A model generated the notes under the pieces. That model ran no database searches, was not told the origin of the DNA, and saw nothing but the letters and a program-made list of their open reading frames with translations. Position numbers and translations under genes: made by a program. Shown in pieces: positions 1 through 7,862 of a stretch of 14,142 nucleotides of DNA (the stretch's first letter is position 1; the number at the start of each line of letters is the position of its first letter). The stretch comes from Betaproteobacteria bacterium (GTDB lineage: Bacteria > Pseudomonadota > Gammaproteobacteria > Burkholderiales > CAIKXV01): contig CANGUQ010000043.1 in NCBI GenBank assembly GCA_947456915.1, positions 1 to 14,142 on the forward strand, read 5' to 3'.

Positions 1-92
1 GGTGTGGCGCGGGCCTGCACATTCAACGCAGCAGCCATGCCGGCGGTGTACGCTCGGTCGCTGCTGATCCCGTCAGCGGGGGAGTCTGGGCG

Positions 93-113
93 GGTTGAAG
101 CCTTTTTTCAACC
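93..113. repeat. Inverted repeat upstream of dnaE
   Basis: GGTTGAA (93-99) and TTCAACC (107-113) are perfect 7-bp complements around a 7-base loop containing a T run. This is a rare AT-rich patch in a very GC-rich leader. The T run lies in the loop rather than after the stem, so it does not look like a Rho-independent terminator. It could be an operator-like dyad or the remains of a terminator for a gene to the left. No function is assigned. Confidence 0.35.
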
Positions 114-224
114 GGTACGGGCAATTCCGCCGTCGGGTCCGCGGCAGCGGTGCTCTGCCTCGCGCCGGGGCCGCTGCTCGCCAGGCGGGTGCTGCGCATC
201 ACCGTCGCCGTGCCCGTGCAGCGC

Positions 225-253
225 ATGACCGCCGTTGCGCCGCCGCGTAGAAT
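225..253 (+). promoter_or_regulatory. Predicted sigma-70 promoter of dnaE
   Basis: ATGACC (225-230) resembles the -35 consensus (four of six bases). It is followed after exactly 17 bases by TAGAAT (248-253), which matches the -10 consensus in five of six. Transcription would start near 260, leaving a leader of about 23 bases before the dnaE ATG at 283. The site rules out the longer in-frame reading from TTG 235, which would begin inside the promoter. Spacing and position fit well, but start mapping is lacking. Confidence 0.55.
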
Positions 254-282
254 CCTGCAGCCGTTCCTCATCAGTCCGACCG

Positions 283-3200
283 ATGCCCCAGCCCGCTTTC
301 GTCCACCTGCGCGTGCACAGTGAATACTCGGTCAGCGACGGTCTGCTGCAACCGGAGGCTGCGCTCGAGCGCGCGCAGGCGCTGGGCATGGGGGCGCTCG
401 CGCTCACCGACGCCGGCAATCTGTTCGGGCTGATCAAGTTCTACCGGGCCGCGCTCGCCGCCGGCGTGAAGCCGATCGCCGGCGCCGACATGGCGGTGAC
501 TCAGGACGCCGATCGCGACCGTGCCCAGCGCATGCTGCTGCTCTGCCAGTCGCAGAGCGGCTATCGCCGGCTGTGCGAACTCATCACCCGCGCCTACCGC
601 GAGAACCAGAACCGCGGGCGGCCGGAGATCCGCCGCGAGTGGCTCGACGGCGAGGGCGGCGAGGGACTGATCGCGCTGTCGGGCGCGCGCGGCGGCGAGA
701 TCGGCGCTGCACTGGCGCAGGGCAACGAGGCGCTGGCCGAGACGCTGGCGCGCGAGTGGGCGGCGCGTCTGCCCGGGCGGTTCTACATCGAGGTGCAGCG
801 GGCCGGGCACCCCGACGACGAGGCGCACGTGCAGGCGGCGGCGGCGCTCGCCGCGCGGCTGCGCCTGCCGGTGGTGGCCACCCACCCGGTGCAGTTTCTC
901 GACCGCGAGGACTTCAAGGCGCACGAGGCGCGGGTGTGCATCGCCGAGGGTTACTCGCTGGGCGATCAGCGCCGTCCGCGCCTGTACACCGACGAGCAGT
1001 ACCTGCTGCCGATCGAGGCGATGGTCGAGCGGTTCAGGGATCTGCCTTCCGCGCTGGCCAATTCCGTGGAGATCGCGAAGCGCTGCAATCTCGAACTGTC
1101 GCTGGGCAAGACGCACCTGCCGCGCTTTCCCACTCCCGAGGGCGTGAGCCTCGAGGCCTATCTCGAGCAGCAGGCCGAGCACGGACTGGAGCAGCGCCTC
1201 GCCGGGTTGTACACCGATGCAGCCGAGCGCGATGCGCAGCGCCCGCGCTACCGCGAACGGCTCGCGTTCGAGATCGCGACCATCGTCAAGATGGGCTTTC
1301 CGGGCTACTTCCTGATCGTCGCCGACTTCATCAACTGGGCGAAGCGCAATCAGGTACCGGTCGGGCCCGGGCGCGGCTCGGGCGCAGGTTCGCTGGTCGC
1401 GTATTCGCTGGGCATCACCGATCTGGACCCGCTGCGCTACAACCTGCTGTTCGAGCGCTTTCTCAACCCCGAGCGCGTGTCGATGCCCGACTTCGACATC
1501 GACTTCTGCCAGGAAGGGCGCGATCGGGTGATCAACTACGTGCGCGAGAAGTACGGCGCGCAGAGCGTGTCGCAGATCGTCACCTTCGGCACGATGGCCG
1601 CGCGCGCGGTGGTGCGCGATGCCGGGCGGGTGCTCGATCTGTCCTACACGTTCTGCGACCAGATCGCCAAGCTCGTGCCATTCCAGCCGGGCAAGGTGGT
1701 CACGCTGCGCCGGCGCGAGGGCGAGCCCGAGCCCAACGTGATCTATGCGCGCGAGGTCGAGCCGCAGATCGAGGCGCGCGAGCAGGCCGAGGAGGAGGTC
1801 GCCGAACTGCTCGCGCTGGGCGAGCGGCTGGAGGGCGTCGTGCGCAACGTCGGCATGCACGCCGGCGGCGTCCTGATCGCGCCGGGCAGGCTGACCGAGT
1901 TCTGTCCGCTCTACATGGCGGCGGGCACCGAGGCTGCGGTGAGCCAGTTCGACAAGGACGACGTGGAGGCGGTCGGGCTGGTCAAGTTCGACTTCCTCGG
2001 GCTGACCACGCTCACCATCCTCGACTGGACGCTCAAGTACATCGCGCGCCTCGACCCGCAGGCGCAGGTCGTGCTGGATGCGCTGCCGCTCGACGACGCA
2101 CCGACCTACCAGCTCTTCGCGCGTGCGAACACGACGGCCGTGTTCCAGTTCGAATCGCGCGGCATGCGCGATCTGCTCAAGCTCGCGCGACCAGACCGCT
2201 TCGAGGACATCATCGCGCTGGTCGCGCTGTACCGCCCGGGGCCGATGGACCTGATCCCGGAGTTCTGTGATCGCAAGCACGGCCGGCACGCGGTCGAGTA
2301 CCCGGATCCGCGGGTGGAGGAGGTGCTCGCCGAGACCTACGGCATCATGGTCTATCAGGAGCAGGTGATGCAGATGGCGCAGCGCGTCGGCGGGTACTCG
2401 CTCGGCGGCGCCGACCTGCTGCGTCGCGCGATGGGCAAGAAGAAGCCCGAGGAGATGGCCAAGCACCGGCAGATCTTCGCCGAGGGCGCCGCTGCCTCGG
2501 GCATCGACACGGCGAAGGCGAACGAGATGTTCGACCTGATGGAGAAGTTCGCCGGCTACGGGTTCAACAAGTCGCACGCCGCCGCCTATGCGCTGGTGGC
2601 CTACCAGACCGCGTGGTTCAAGGTGCACCACGCCGCCGCGTTCTTCGCAGCCAACCTCTCGGCGGTCATGGACGACGCGGACAAGGTTCGCGCGCTGTGC
2701 GAGGACGCCCGGGACAACGGCCTCGTGGTGCTGCCTCCCGACATCAATGCCGGCGAGTACCGCTTCGTGCCGATCGACGCGCGCACGATCCGCTTCGGGC
2801 TGGGCGCGGTGAAGGGGACCGGCGAGGCGGCCATCGACGCGATCGTCGCCGCGCGAGGCAAGGGCGGGGCGTTCCGCGACCTGTTCGATCTGTGCGCGCG
2901 CGTGGACAAGCGCATGGTCAACCGCCGGGTGATCGAGGCGCTGGTGCGCGCCGGGGCCTTCGACGCACTGGACGATCACCGCGGGCGGCAGCTCGCGTGG
3001 GTGGGTCTCGCGATCAGCGCAGCCGAGCAGCGCGAGCGCAATGCGCAGCAGGTCTCGCTGTTCGGCGGCAGCGAGACCGAGGCGCGGCCGCAGGTCGCGC
3101 TGCCCGATCCGCCGCGCTGGGACCAGCGCGTGCTGCTGCGCGAGGAGAAGGCTGCGCTGGGCTTCTACTACTCGGGTCACCCCTACTCTGGCTACCGCGA

Positions 3201-3813
3201 CGAGATCGGTCGCTTCGTGCGCACGACGCTCGCCCGGCTGGCGCCGGTGTCCGGCGGCCACGAGTTCGCGCAGGCGACGCAGCTGATCGCCGGCGTCGTC
3301 GAATCGGTGCGCCAGCTGAAGACGCAGAGTTCGTCGCGGCTGATCGTGGTCACGCTCTCCGACGGCACCGCCGCGGTCGAGGTGACGATGTACGGCGAGC
3401 TCTACGACCAGCACCGCAAGGCCATCGTCGAGGACGCCGTGCTGGTGCTCGAGGCGAAGGTGCGCGACATCCGCCGCGGCGGCCCGGACAGCGACAGCGG
3501 CGAGACCTTCCGCCGGATCTCGGTGGAGAAGGTGTACGACCTCGCGGCCGCGCGCAACCGGTTCGCGCGCGGGTTGCGGCTGCACTGCAACGGTCAGCTC
3601 GCCGGTGCCACGCCGCAGGCGAACGTGAAGCGGCTGACCGAGCTGCTCACGCCGTACCGCGCCGGCCCGTGCCCGGTGCAGATCCTGTACGACAACGGCG
3701 TGGCGACCGCGCCGATCACGCTGGGCGAGGGCTGGAACGTGAACCTGCACGAGGAACTGGTGGGCAAGCTCGGCGAATGGCTGCGCCCCGAGGCGGTGGA
3801 GATCGTCTACTGA
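283..3813 (+). CDS. dnaE: DNA polymerase III subunit alpha
   Basis: This is the catalytic subunit of the replicative DNA polymerase, which extends DNA 5' to 3' within the cytoplasmic holoenzyme. The 1176-residue product is close to the roughly 1160 residues of E. coli DnaE. An N-terminal PHP domain opens with HLRVHSEYS (residues 8-16). The second metal-binding His of an active PHP site is replaced by Arg, as in other proteobacterial DnaE proteins with an inactive PHP domain. The palm holds the catalytic triad as PDFDIDF (Asp403, Asp405) and KFDFLGL (Asp570). Fingers and helix-hairpin-helix segments follow, then a beta-clamp binding motif QVSLF (923-927) and an OB fold from about residue 1001. 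ATG 283 is chosen because homologues begin just before FVHLRVHS and a promoter ends at 253; no strong Shine-Dalgarno sequence is seen. Its stop overlaps the next start (TGATG). The identification is secure. Confidence 0.98.
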   Translation: MPQPAFVHLRVHSEYSVSDGLLQPEAALERAQALGMGALALTDAGNLFGLIKFYRAALAAGVKPIAGADMAVTQDADRDRAQRMLLLCQSQSGYRRLCELITRAYRENQNRGRPEIRREWLDGEGGEGLIALSGARGGEIGAALAQGNEALAETLAREWAARLPGRFYIEVQRAGHPDDEAHVQAAAALAARLRLPVVATHPVQFLDREDFKAHEARVCIAEGYSLGDQRRPRLYTDEQYLLPIEAMVERFRDLPSALANSVEIAKRCNLELSLGKTHLPRFPTPEGVSLEAYLEQQAEHGLEQRLAGLYTDAAERDAQRPRYRERLAFEIATIVKMGFPGYFLIVADFINWAKRNQVPVGPGRGSGAGSLVAYSLGITDLDPLRYNLLFERFLNPERVSMPDFDIDFCQEGRDRVINYVREKYGAQSVSQIVTFGTMAARAVVRDAGRVLDLSYTFCDQIAKLVPFQPGKVVTLRRREGEPEPNVIYAREVEPQIEAREQAEEEVAELLALGERLEGVVRNVGMHAGGVLIAPGRLTEFCPLYMAAGTEAAVSQFDKDDVEAVGLVKFDFLGLTTLTILDWTLKYIARLDPQAQVVLDALPLDDAPTYQLFARANTTAVFQFESRGMRDLLKLARPDRFEDIIALVALYRPGPMDLIPEFCDRKHGRHAVEYPDPRVEEVLAETYGIMVYQEQVMQMAQRVGGYSLGGADLLRRAMGKKKPEEMAKHRQIFAEGAAASGIDTAKANEMFDLMEKFAGYGFNKSHAAAYALVAYQTAWFKVHHAAAFFAANLSAVMDDADKVRALCEDARDNGLVVLPPDINAGEYRFVPIDARTIRFGLGAVKGTGEAAIDAIVAARGKGGAFRDLFDLCARVDKRMVNRRVIEALVRAGAFDALDDHRGRQLAWVGLAISAAEQRERNAQQVSLFGGSETEARPQVALPDPPRWDQRVLLREEKAALGFYYSGHPYSGYRDEIGRFVRTTLARLAPVSGGHEFAQATQLIAGVVESVRQLKTQSSSRLIVVTLSDGTAAVEVTMYGELYDQHRKAIVEDAVLVLEAKVRDIRRGGPDSDSGETFRRISVEKVYDLAAARNRFARGLRLHCNGQLAGATPQANVKRLTELLTPYRAGPCPVQILYDNGVATAPITLGEGWNVNLHEELVGKLGEWLRPEAVEIVY

Positions 3814-4301
3814 TGGCCGCGCGCGAGCTGCACACCCGGTGGATCGACGGCGCGATGCTCGAGACGCTGAGCGCGCAGGCGCGCGCGAGTGCACGCCGGC
3901 GCAGGAATCTGAACTTTCACCCGACGGACGACTTCCCCAGCAATCGCCTGCTCAATGCCATCGAGCCCGACTCGTACATTCCGCCGCACTGCCATCTCGA
4001 GGCCACGAAGGACGAGACGCTGTTCGTGCTGAAGGGGACGATCGGCGTGCTGCTGTTCGACGGCGCAGGCGCGGTGCTCGATCAGCGCGTGCTGCGTGCC
4101 GGCTCCGACTGCGTCGGGATCGACATCGTGCACGGCACGATCCACTCGCTGGTCGCGCTCCTGCCCGGCACGGTCGCCTTCGAGGCGAAGGCCGGTCCGT
4201 TCGTGCCGCGCACGGCGGGCGAACTGCCGGGCTTCGCGCCGGCCGAAGGCTCGCCCGACGCGCAGGCGTATCTCGCGTGGATGCACGCCCGGTTCGACTG
4301 A
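3813..4301 (+). CDS. WbuC-family cupin-fold metalloprotein
   Basis: This 162-residue single-domain cupin resembles the WbuC family, named from O-antigen loci; the biochemical activity of the family is not firmly known. The first cupin motif is visible as PPHCHLEATKDETLFVLKG, giving likely metal ligands His59, His61 and Glu68. The second motif lies around VHGTIHSLVAL, with His107 and His111 as candidates. An N-terminal segment NLNFHPTDDFPSNRLLNAI (residues 32-50) is typical of WbuC proteins. There is no signal peptide, so it should be cytosolic. The ATG shares its A with the dnaE stop (TGATG), which implies translational coupling and co-transcription with the polymerase. The biological link to dnaE is unclear; proximity alone does not show a replication role. 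Family assignment is good, function unknown. Confidence 0.85.
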   Translation: MAARELHTRWIDGAMLETLSAQARASARRRRNLNFHPTDDFPSNRLLNAIEPDSYIPPHCHLEATKDETLFVLKGTIGVLLFDGAGAVLDQRVLRAGSDCVGIDIVHGTIHSLVALLPGTVAFEAKAGPFVPRTAGELPGFAPAEGSPDAQAYLAWMHARFD

Positions 4302-4345
4302 TGTGCCCGGACGCTGCCCGGGCGCACACGAGGCGCCGACGGTGA
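4301..4345 (+). other. Possible 14-codon coupling mini-ORF
   Basis: ATG 4301 overlaps the cupin stop codon (TGATG). The frame runs 14 codons, ends in an arginine-rich tail, and terminates at TGA 4343-4345. That stop overlaps the GTG start of the PhoX-like gene at 4342 (GTGA). The arrangement could pass ribosomes from the cupin gene to the PhoX-like gene. It is equally possible that this is coincidence in GC-rich DNA. No function is claimed for the peptide. Confidence 0.15.
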
Positions 4346-5922
4346 GCGTACACCCCGCAAGGTCCGCTCGACGCTCGTTCCTCGCCGGCGCGGCTGCACT
4401 CGCAGCCTGTCCGGTGGCGGGTGCCTTCGGTGCGCTGCAGGCGCGGTTCGCATGCGCGCACACGCCTGCGGCGGCGGCCGCATCGGCCCTCGTCGCAAGC
4501 CCGTACGGGCCGATTGCCCCGGTCGAGGACGAGACGACCGGACTGCCGCTGGTGCGACTGCCGCGCGGTTTCAGCTACCGGAGCTATGGCTGGACCGGCG
4601 ACCCGATGAGCGACGGGCAGCGCACGCCCGGCAATCACGACGGCATGGGGGTGATCGCGAGCCAGCGTGCGGGTGCGAGCGGCGGCGAACTCGTGATCGT
4701 GCGCAACCACGAGCGCAGCATGTCGACGCGGCCGATCAGCGCGCCGTCGGCGCCCTACGACGGCGCGGCGGCGCCGGACGGCACGGCCGCCCCGGGGGGA
4801 GGCACGACCACGCTGATCTGGCGTGACGGCAACTGGATCTCGTCTCTGCCCAGCCTGTCCGGCACGCTTGCCAACTGCGCCGGTGGCGTCACGCCCTGGG
4901 GCACGTGGCTCAGCTGCGAGGAGGTGCTCACCGATCGCTCCGGCGTCGTCGGCAGCAATGGCGCGCGCGGGCGCAGGCACGGCTACGTGTTCGAGGTGCC
5001 CGCCGATGCGCGGCAGACCAGCGCGCAGCCGATCGTCGGCATGGGGCGGTTCTTTCACGAGGCGGCCGCGGTCGATCCGGCAACGGGACATGTCTATCTG
5101 ACGGAGGACGGACCGCGCGTGTCCGGGTTCTACCGCTTCGAACCGAAGGTGACGCGCGGGGCGCACGGCTCGCTGCTCGAGGGCGGCGTGCTCAGGATGG
5201 CGCGGCTGCGCGGTGTGCGCGATCAGGCGGCCCTGCTGGCCCCTTCGCTGGGCGATCGCTACACGCTCGACTGGGTCACGCTGGACAACCCCGATGCCGA
5301 GCCGGTGACGCTCGCCGCCGGCACCTTGCCGTTCATCGGTGCCGTAACGGTCTCCGGCTGCTTCAACGAGGGCTACGGCAAGGGCGGCGCGCGCATGAGC
5401 CGCGGCGAGGGCATCTGCTGCTGGAACCGGCGCATGTACATCGTCGACACTGCCGCCGGTCGCGCCAGCGCCGACGGTGTACCCGGCGACGGCAAGGGCT
5501 GCGTGTGGCAGCTCGACCTCGATTCCCAGACGCTGACCTGCATCTGCGCGGTACCGCCGGGTGCGGCGAACATCGGCAACAACTTCGACAACATCACCGT
5601 CAGCCCGAAAGGGGGACTGCTCATCTGCGAGGATGGCGGCGCCTTCCAGCACAACGGGCAGAGCGTGGGCGTGCGCCTGATGGGCGTGGCCAGCGGCGGG
5701 GCGACGTTCGCGTTTGCCCAGAACAACCTCGTGCCCGACGTGCTCGCGCGTGCGCACGCACTGGGCAAGGAAATCCGGGGCATGCCCACGCCGGGGTCGC
5801 AGATCGGCGGGGAGTTCGCCGGCGCCTGCTTCGATCCCGCAGGGCGCGTGCTGTTCGTCAACATGTATTCGATCGGCGCCACGCTGGCGATCACCGGCCC
5901 GTTCGCAGCAGGTCCGCTCTGA
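4342..5922 (+). CDS. Tat-exported PhoX/DUF839 family protein
   Basis: This 526-residue protein belongs to the PhoX (DUF839) family, whose characterised members are periplasmic alkaline phosphatases using calcium and iron. The N-terminus carries a twin-arginine signal: RRSFLAG at residues 10-16, then an alanine-rich hydrophobic stretch. Family motifs follow in order: GGELVIVRNHE, NCAGGVTPWGTWLSCEE (with Cys179), GRFFHEAA, VYLTEDG, GFYRFEP, GEGICCWNRR and DNITVSPKGGLLICEDGG. Such blades suit a beta-propeller fold. GTG 4342 is chosen because it places the Tat motif correctly and has GAGG eight bases upstream (4330-4333). The gene starts 40 bp after the cupin and is probably in the dnaE transcript. 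No obvious Pho box is seen. Phosphatase activity is inferred; many DUF839 proteins are untested. Confidence 0.9.
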   Translation: MSVHPARSARRSFLAGAAALAACPVAGAFGALQARFACAHTPAAAAASALVASPYGPIAPVEDETTGLPLVRLPRGFSYRSYGWTGDPMSDGQRTPGNHDGMGVIASQRAGASGGELVIVRNHERSMSTRPISAPSAPYDGAAAPDGTAAPGGGTTTLIWRDGNWISSLPSLSGTLANCAGGVTPWGTWLSCEEVLTDRSGVVGSNGARGRRHGYVFEVPADARQTSAQPIVGMGRFFHEAAAVDPATGHVYLTEDGPRVSGFYRFEPKVTRGAHGSLLEGGVLRMARLRGVRDQAALLAPSLGDRYTLDWVTLDNPDAEPVTLAAGTLPFIGAVTVSGCFNEGYGKGGARMSRGEGICCWNRRMYIVDTAAGRASADGVPGDGKGCVWQLDLDSQTLTCICAVPPGAANIGNNFDNITVSPKGGLLICEDGGAFQHNGQSVGVRLMGVASGGATFAFAQNNLVPDVLARAHALGKEIRGMPTPGSQIGGEFAGACFDPAGRVLFVNMYSIGATLAITGPFAAGPL

Positions 5923-5974
5923 GGTGCCGCCGGCGAGGACGCGGGGCGGTGGGCGACAGCGTGCTCCGCACCGC

Positions 5975-5992
5975 GCGCCTGGCCGCAGGCGC
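5975..5992. terminator. GC-rich hairpin after the PhoX-like gene
   Basis: GCGCCTG (5975-5981) and CAGGCGC (5986-5992) form a perfect 7-bp stem closed by a GCCG tetraloop. It lies 52 bases after the PhoX-like stop and 50 bases before the next start. No T run follows, so it is not a classic intrinsic terminator. It may attenuate, stabilise the upstream mRNA end or aid Rho-dependent ending. Dyads of this size are not rare at this base composition. Confidence 0.3.
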
Positions 5993-6042
5993 CGATCCTG
6001 CTTCGGGTATCGTGTGCGATCGCGACTTTCCGGGAGCATTCC

Positions 6043-6732
6043 ATGTCACGCATCCTGTTCGTTCTGACCTCTCACCGCATACTGGGTGAGACCGGCAAGC
6101 CCACCGGGGTGTGGCTCGAGGAACTGGCCGCGCCGTACTGGCTGCTGCGCGACCGCGGCCACTCGGTCACGCTCGCGTCGATCGCCGGAGGCGAGGTGCC
6201 GATCGATCCGGGGTCGCTCGGCACCGACGCCGATCGACCTGCTGCGGTCACGCGCTTTCTCGGCGATGCGCAGGCGATGGCCGCGGTGCGGGCGACTGCG
6301 GCGGTGGGAACCTTCGCGGTCGCCGACTTCGACGCGCTGTTCCTGCCCGGCGGGCACGGCACGATGTGGGACCTGCCCGGCAGCGCCGAACTCGCCGCGC
6401 TCGTCGGCCAGGCCTTCGATGCCGGTCGGGTGATCGCCGCCGTCTGCCACGGGCCGGCCGGGCTGGTCGCGGCGCGGCGAGCCGACGGCAAGCCGGTGGT
6501 CAGCGGACTGCGGCTCACCAGCTTCACCGACGAGGAGGAGGCGGCTGTCGGCCTCACCGACGTCGTGCCGTTCGCGCTGGAGACGCGGCTGCGCGCACTC
6601 GGCGCGTCGTTTGCGGGCGCACCGAAGTTCACTGCCCACGCCGTGCGCGACGGTCGCCTGATCACCGGCCAGAATCCGGCGTCGAGCGAGGCGGTTGCCG
6701 AGGCGATCGATCAGGCGCTTGCGCCCCGGTGA
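6043..6732 (+). CDS. DJ-1/PfpI family protein (Hsp31-like class I glutamine amidotransferase domain)
   Basis: This 229-residue protein of the DJ-1/PfpI superfamily is nearest to the Hsp31/HchA-like group of type 1 glutamine amidotransferase-domain proteins. Members act as glyoxalase III, deglycase or stress chaperone enzymes on reactive carbonyls such as methylglyoxal; which applies here cannot be read from sequence. The nucleophile elbow is AAVCHGPAGL, with Cys135 followed by His136. The N-terminal segment LTSHRILGETGKPTGVWLEE supplies Glu16, the conserved acidic partner of the cysteine. LPGGHGTMWD (101-110) is the usual glycine-rich loop, and GQNPASS near the C-terminus is typical of the group. 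There is no signal peptide. ATG 6043 has GGGAG six bases upstream (6032-6036). A 120-bp gap with a hairpin separates it from the PhoX-like gene, so it may have its own promoter, though none stands out. Confidence 0.92.
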   Translation: MSRILFVLTSHRILGETGKPTGVWLEELAAPYWLLRDRGHSVTLASIAGGEVPIDPGSLGTDADRPAAVTRFLGDAQAMAAVRATAAVGTFAVADFDALFLPGGHGTMWDLPGSAELAALVGQAFDAGRVIAAVCHGPAGLVAARRADGKPVVSGLRLTSFTDEEEAAVGLTDVVPFALETRLRALGASFAGAPKFTAHAVRDGRLITGQNPASSEAVAEAIDQALAPR

Positions 6733-6791
6733 GTGCATCCGCTGGCATCGTTCGTGCATGCTTCCGGACAACGCCCGCGCGGGAGTGCACG

Positions 6792-7844
6792 ATGGACCGT
6801 AGCCATTCGATGATCCGACCGATCCCGGTGCTGCCTGCAGCCGTCGGCGACCTGCTGCGCACGGCAGCCGGTGCGCGCGGTGCGGTCGCAGTGCTGTCGG
6901 CCGCGACGCTGTGTGCAGCGCCGCTGCCGGTGTTCGCCCAGACTGCCGGCCCGTCGCGCATCGTGCGCATCATCGTGCCGTCGCCACCGGGCGGCCCGTC
7001 CGACTACGCGGCACGGCTGGTCGCGCAGCGGCTGCCCGAAGCGCTCGGGCAGCCGGTGATCGTCGACAACCGCCCGGGTGGCAACAGCGTGCCCGGCCTC
7101 GAATTCGCGATCCGGCAACCCGCCGACGGGAACACGCTGGCGATCGCCACCGTCGGCGTGCTCGCCGTGCTGCCGCACCTGCAGAAGATGCCGTTCGACA
7201 CGCTCAGGGATCTGACCCCGGTGGCGAACCTGATCGGCGGTCCCTCGTATCTGCTGGTGCATCCATCGGTGCCGGTGAAATCGGTGAGGGATCTGATCGC
7301 GCTTGCCCGCAAGAGACCCGGTGAGCTCACGTTCGCTTCGGCCAGCCTCGGCCAGATCTCGCACATGAACGGCGAGCTGATGAAGGTGCTCGCGGGCATC
7401 GACATGCTGCACGTGCCGTACAAGGGCACGGCGCTGGTGCTGCCGGCGCTGATCGGCGGAGAGGTCTCGATGACCTTCTCCACGTCCAGCGATGCGCTGC
7501 AGTTCGTGAAGAGCGGCCGGCTGCGGCTGCTCGCGGTCACCGGCCGCCAGCGGCTGGCGATGATGCCCGAGGTACCGACGATGGCCGAGTCCGGTCTGCC
7601 CGGGTTCGAATCGCTCAACTGGAACGGCATCGTCGCTCCGGCCGGCATGCCCCGCGAGCTGCTGCTGCGGCTCAATCGCGAGATCGTGCGCGCGATCAGC
7701 GGAGCGGACATCCGCGACAGGGTCGGCGCCCAGGGCAACTTCGTCATCGGCGATTCGCCCGAAGAGTTCGCGGCGTACATCCGGGCCGAGCACGCGAAGT
7801 GGGGCGACGTCGTGAAGCGGGCGAACATCAGGCTGGAGACCTAG
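6792..7844 (+). CDS. Bug/TctC-family tripartite tricarboxylate transporter substrate-binding protein
   Basis: This 350-residue periplasmic solute receptor belongs to the Bug (TctC-like) family, which in characterised cases binds carboxylates or related small molecules and delivers them to TctAB membrane proteins. The mature part begins with the family strand IVRIIVPSPPGGPSDYAARL; the GGxxD turn (67-71) helps hold the ligand. Later landmarks are LLVHPSVPVKSV, the HVPYKGTALVLPALIGGEV block and PTMAESGLPGFES. The signal peptide is long: about 30 residues precede a hydrophobic stretch, with likely cleavage after PVFA (Ala49). ATG 6792 is preferred because GGGAG lies six bases upstream (6781-6785); ATG 6810 would give a more usual leader. 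No tctA or tctB is present, so this is an orphan receptor. It starts 59 bp after the DJ-1-like gene and converges with the SulP gene. The ligand is unknown. Confidence 0.93.
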   Translation: MDRSHSMIRPIPVLPAAVGDLLRTAAGARGAVAVLSAATLCAAPLPVFAQTAGPSRIVRIIVPSPPGGPSDYAARLVAQRLPEALGQPVIVDNRPGGNSVPGLEFAIRQPADGNTLAIATVGVLAVLPHLQKMPFDTLRDLTPVANLIGGPSYLLVHPSVPVKSVRDLIALARKRPGELTFASASLGQISHMNGELMKVLAGIDMLHVPYKGTALVLPALIGGEVSMTFSTSSDALQFVKSGRLRLLAVTGRQRLAMMPEVPTMAESGLPGFESLNWNGIVAPAGMPRELLLRLNREIVRAISGADIRDRVGAQGNFVIGDSPEEFAAYIRAEHAKWGDVVKRANIRLET

Positions 7845-7847
7845 GCC

Positions 7848-7862
7848 GCGGCGGGGTGCCGC
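7848..7862. terminator. Short hairpin between convergent genes
   Basis: GCGGC (7848-7852) and GCCGC (7858-7862) can pair around a GGGGT loop in the 17-bp gap between the Bug receptor stop and the SulP stop. It could act on both strands, but the stem is only 5 bp and no T run follows on either side. This is weak evidence for a terminator. Confidence 0.2.

Noticed and set aside
4..228. Short frames on both strands upstream of dnaE
   Set aside because: Products are Arg/Ser/Pro/Cys-rich with no similarity to any family I know, and they overlap one another.
573..2270. Plus-strand 565-codon frame inside dnaE
   Set aside because: The product is mostly Arg/Ala/Gly, as expected for a shifted frame of a GC-rich gene, and it has no recognisable motif.
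271..3894. Minus-strand open frame of over 1200 codons opposite dnaE
   Set aside because: Its product is His/Arg/Leu-rich with no domain, and it mirrors the codon bias of dnaE. Open antisense frames are expected in GC-rich coding DNA, and dnaE is unmistakable.
6008..6013. TATCGT as a -10 element for the DJ-1/PfpI gene
   Set aside because: No -35-like hexamer lies 16-18 bases upstream; this is too weak to annotate.
3952..6039. Minus-strand 695-codon frame across the cupin and PhoX-like genes
   Set aside because: It has low-complexity Arg/Ala/His composition and lies opposite two genes with clear family motifs.
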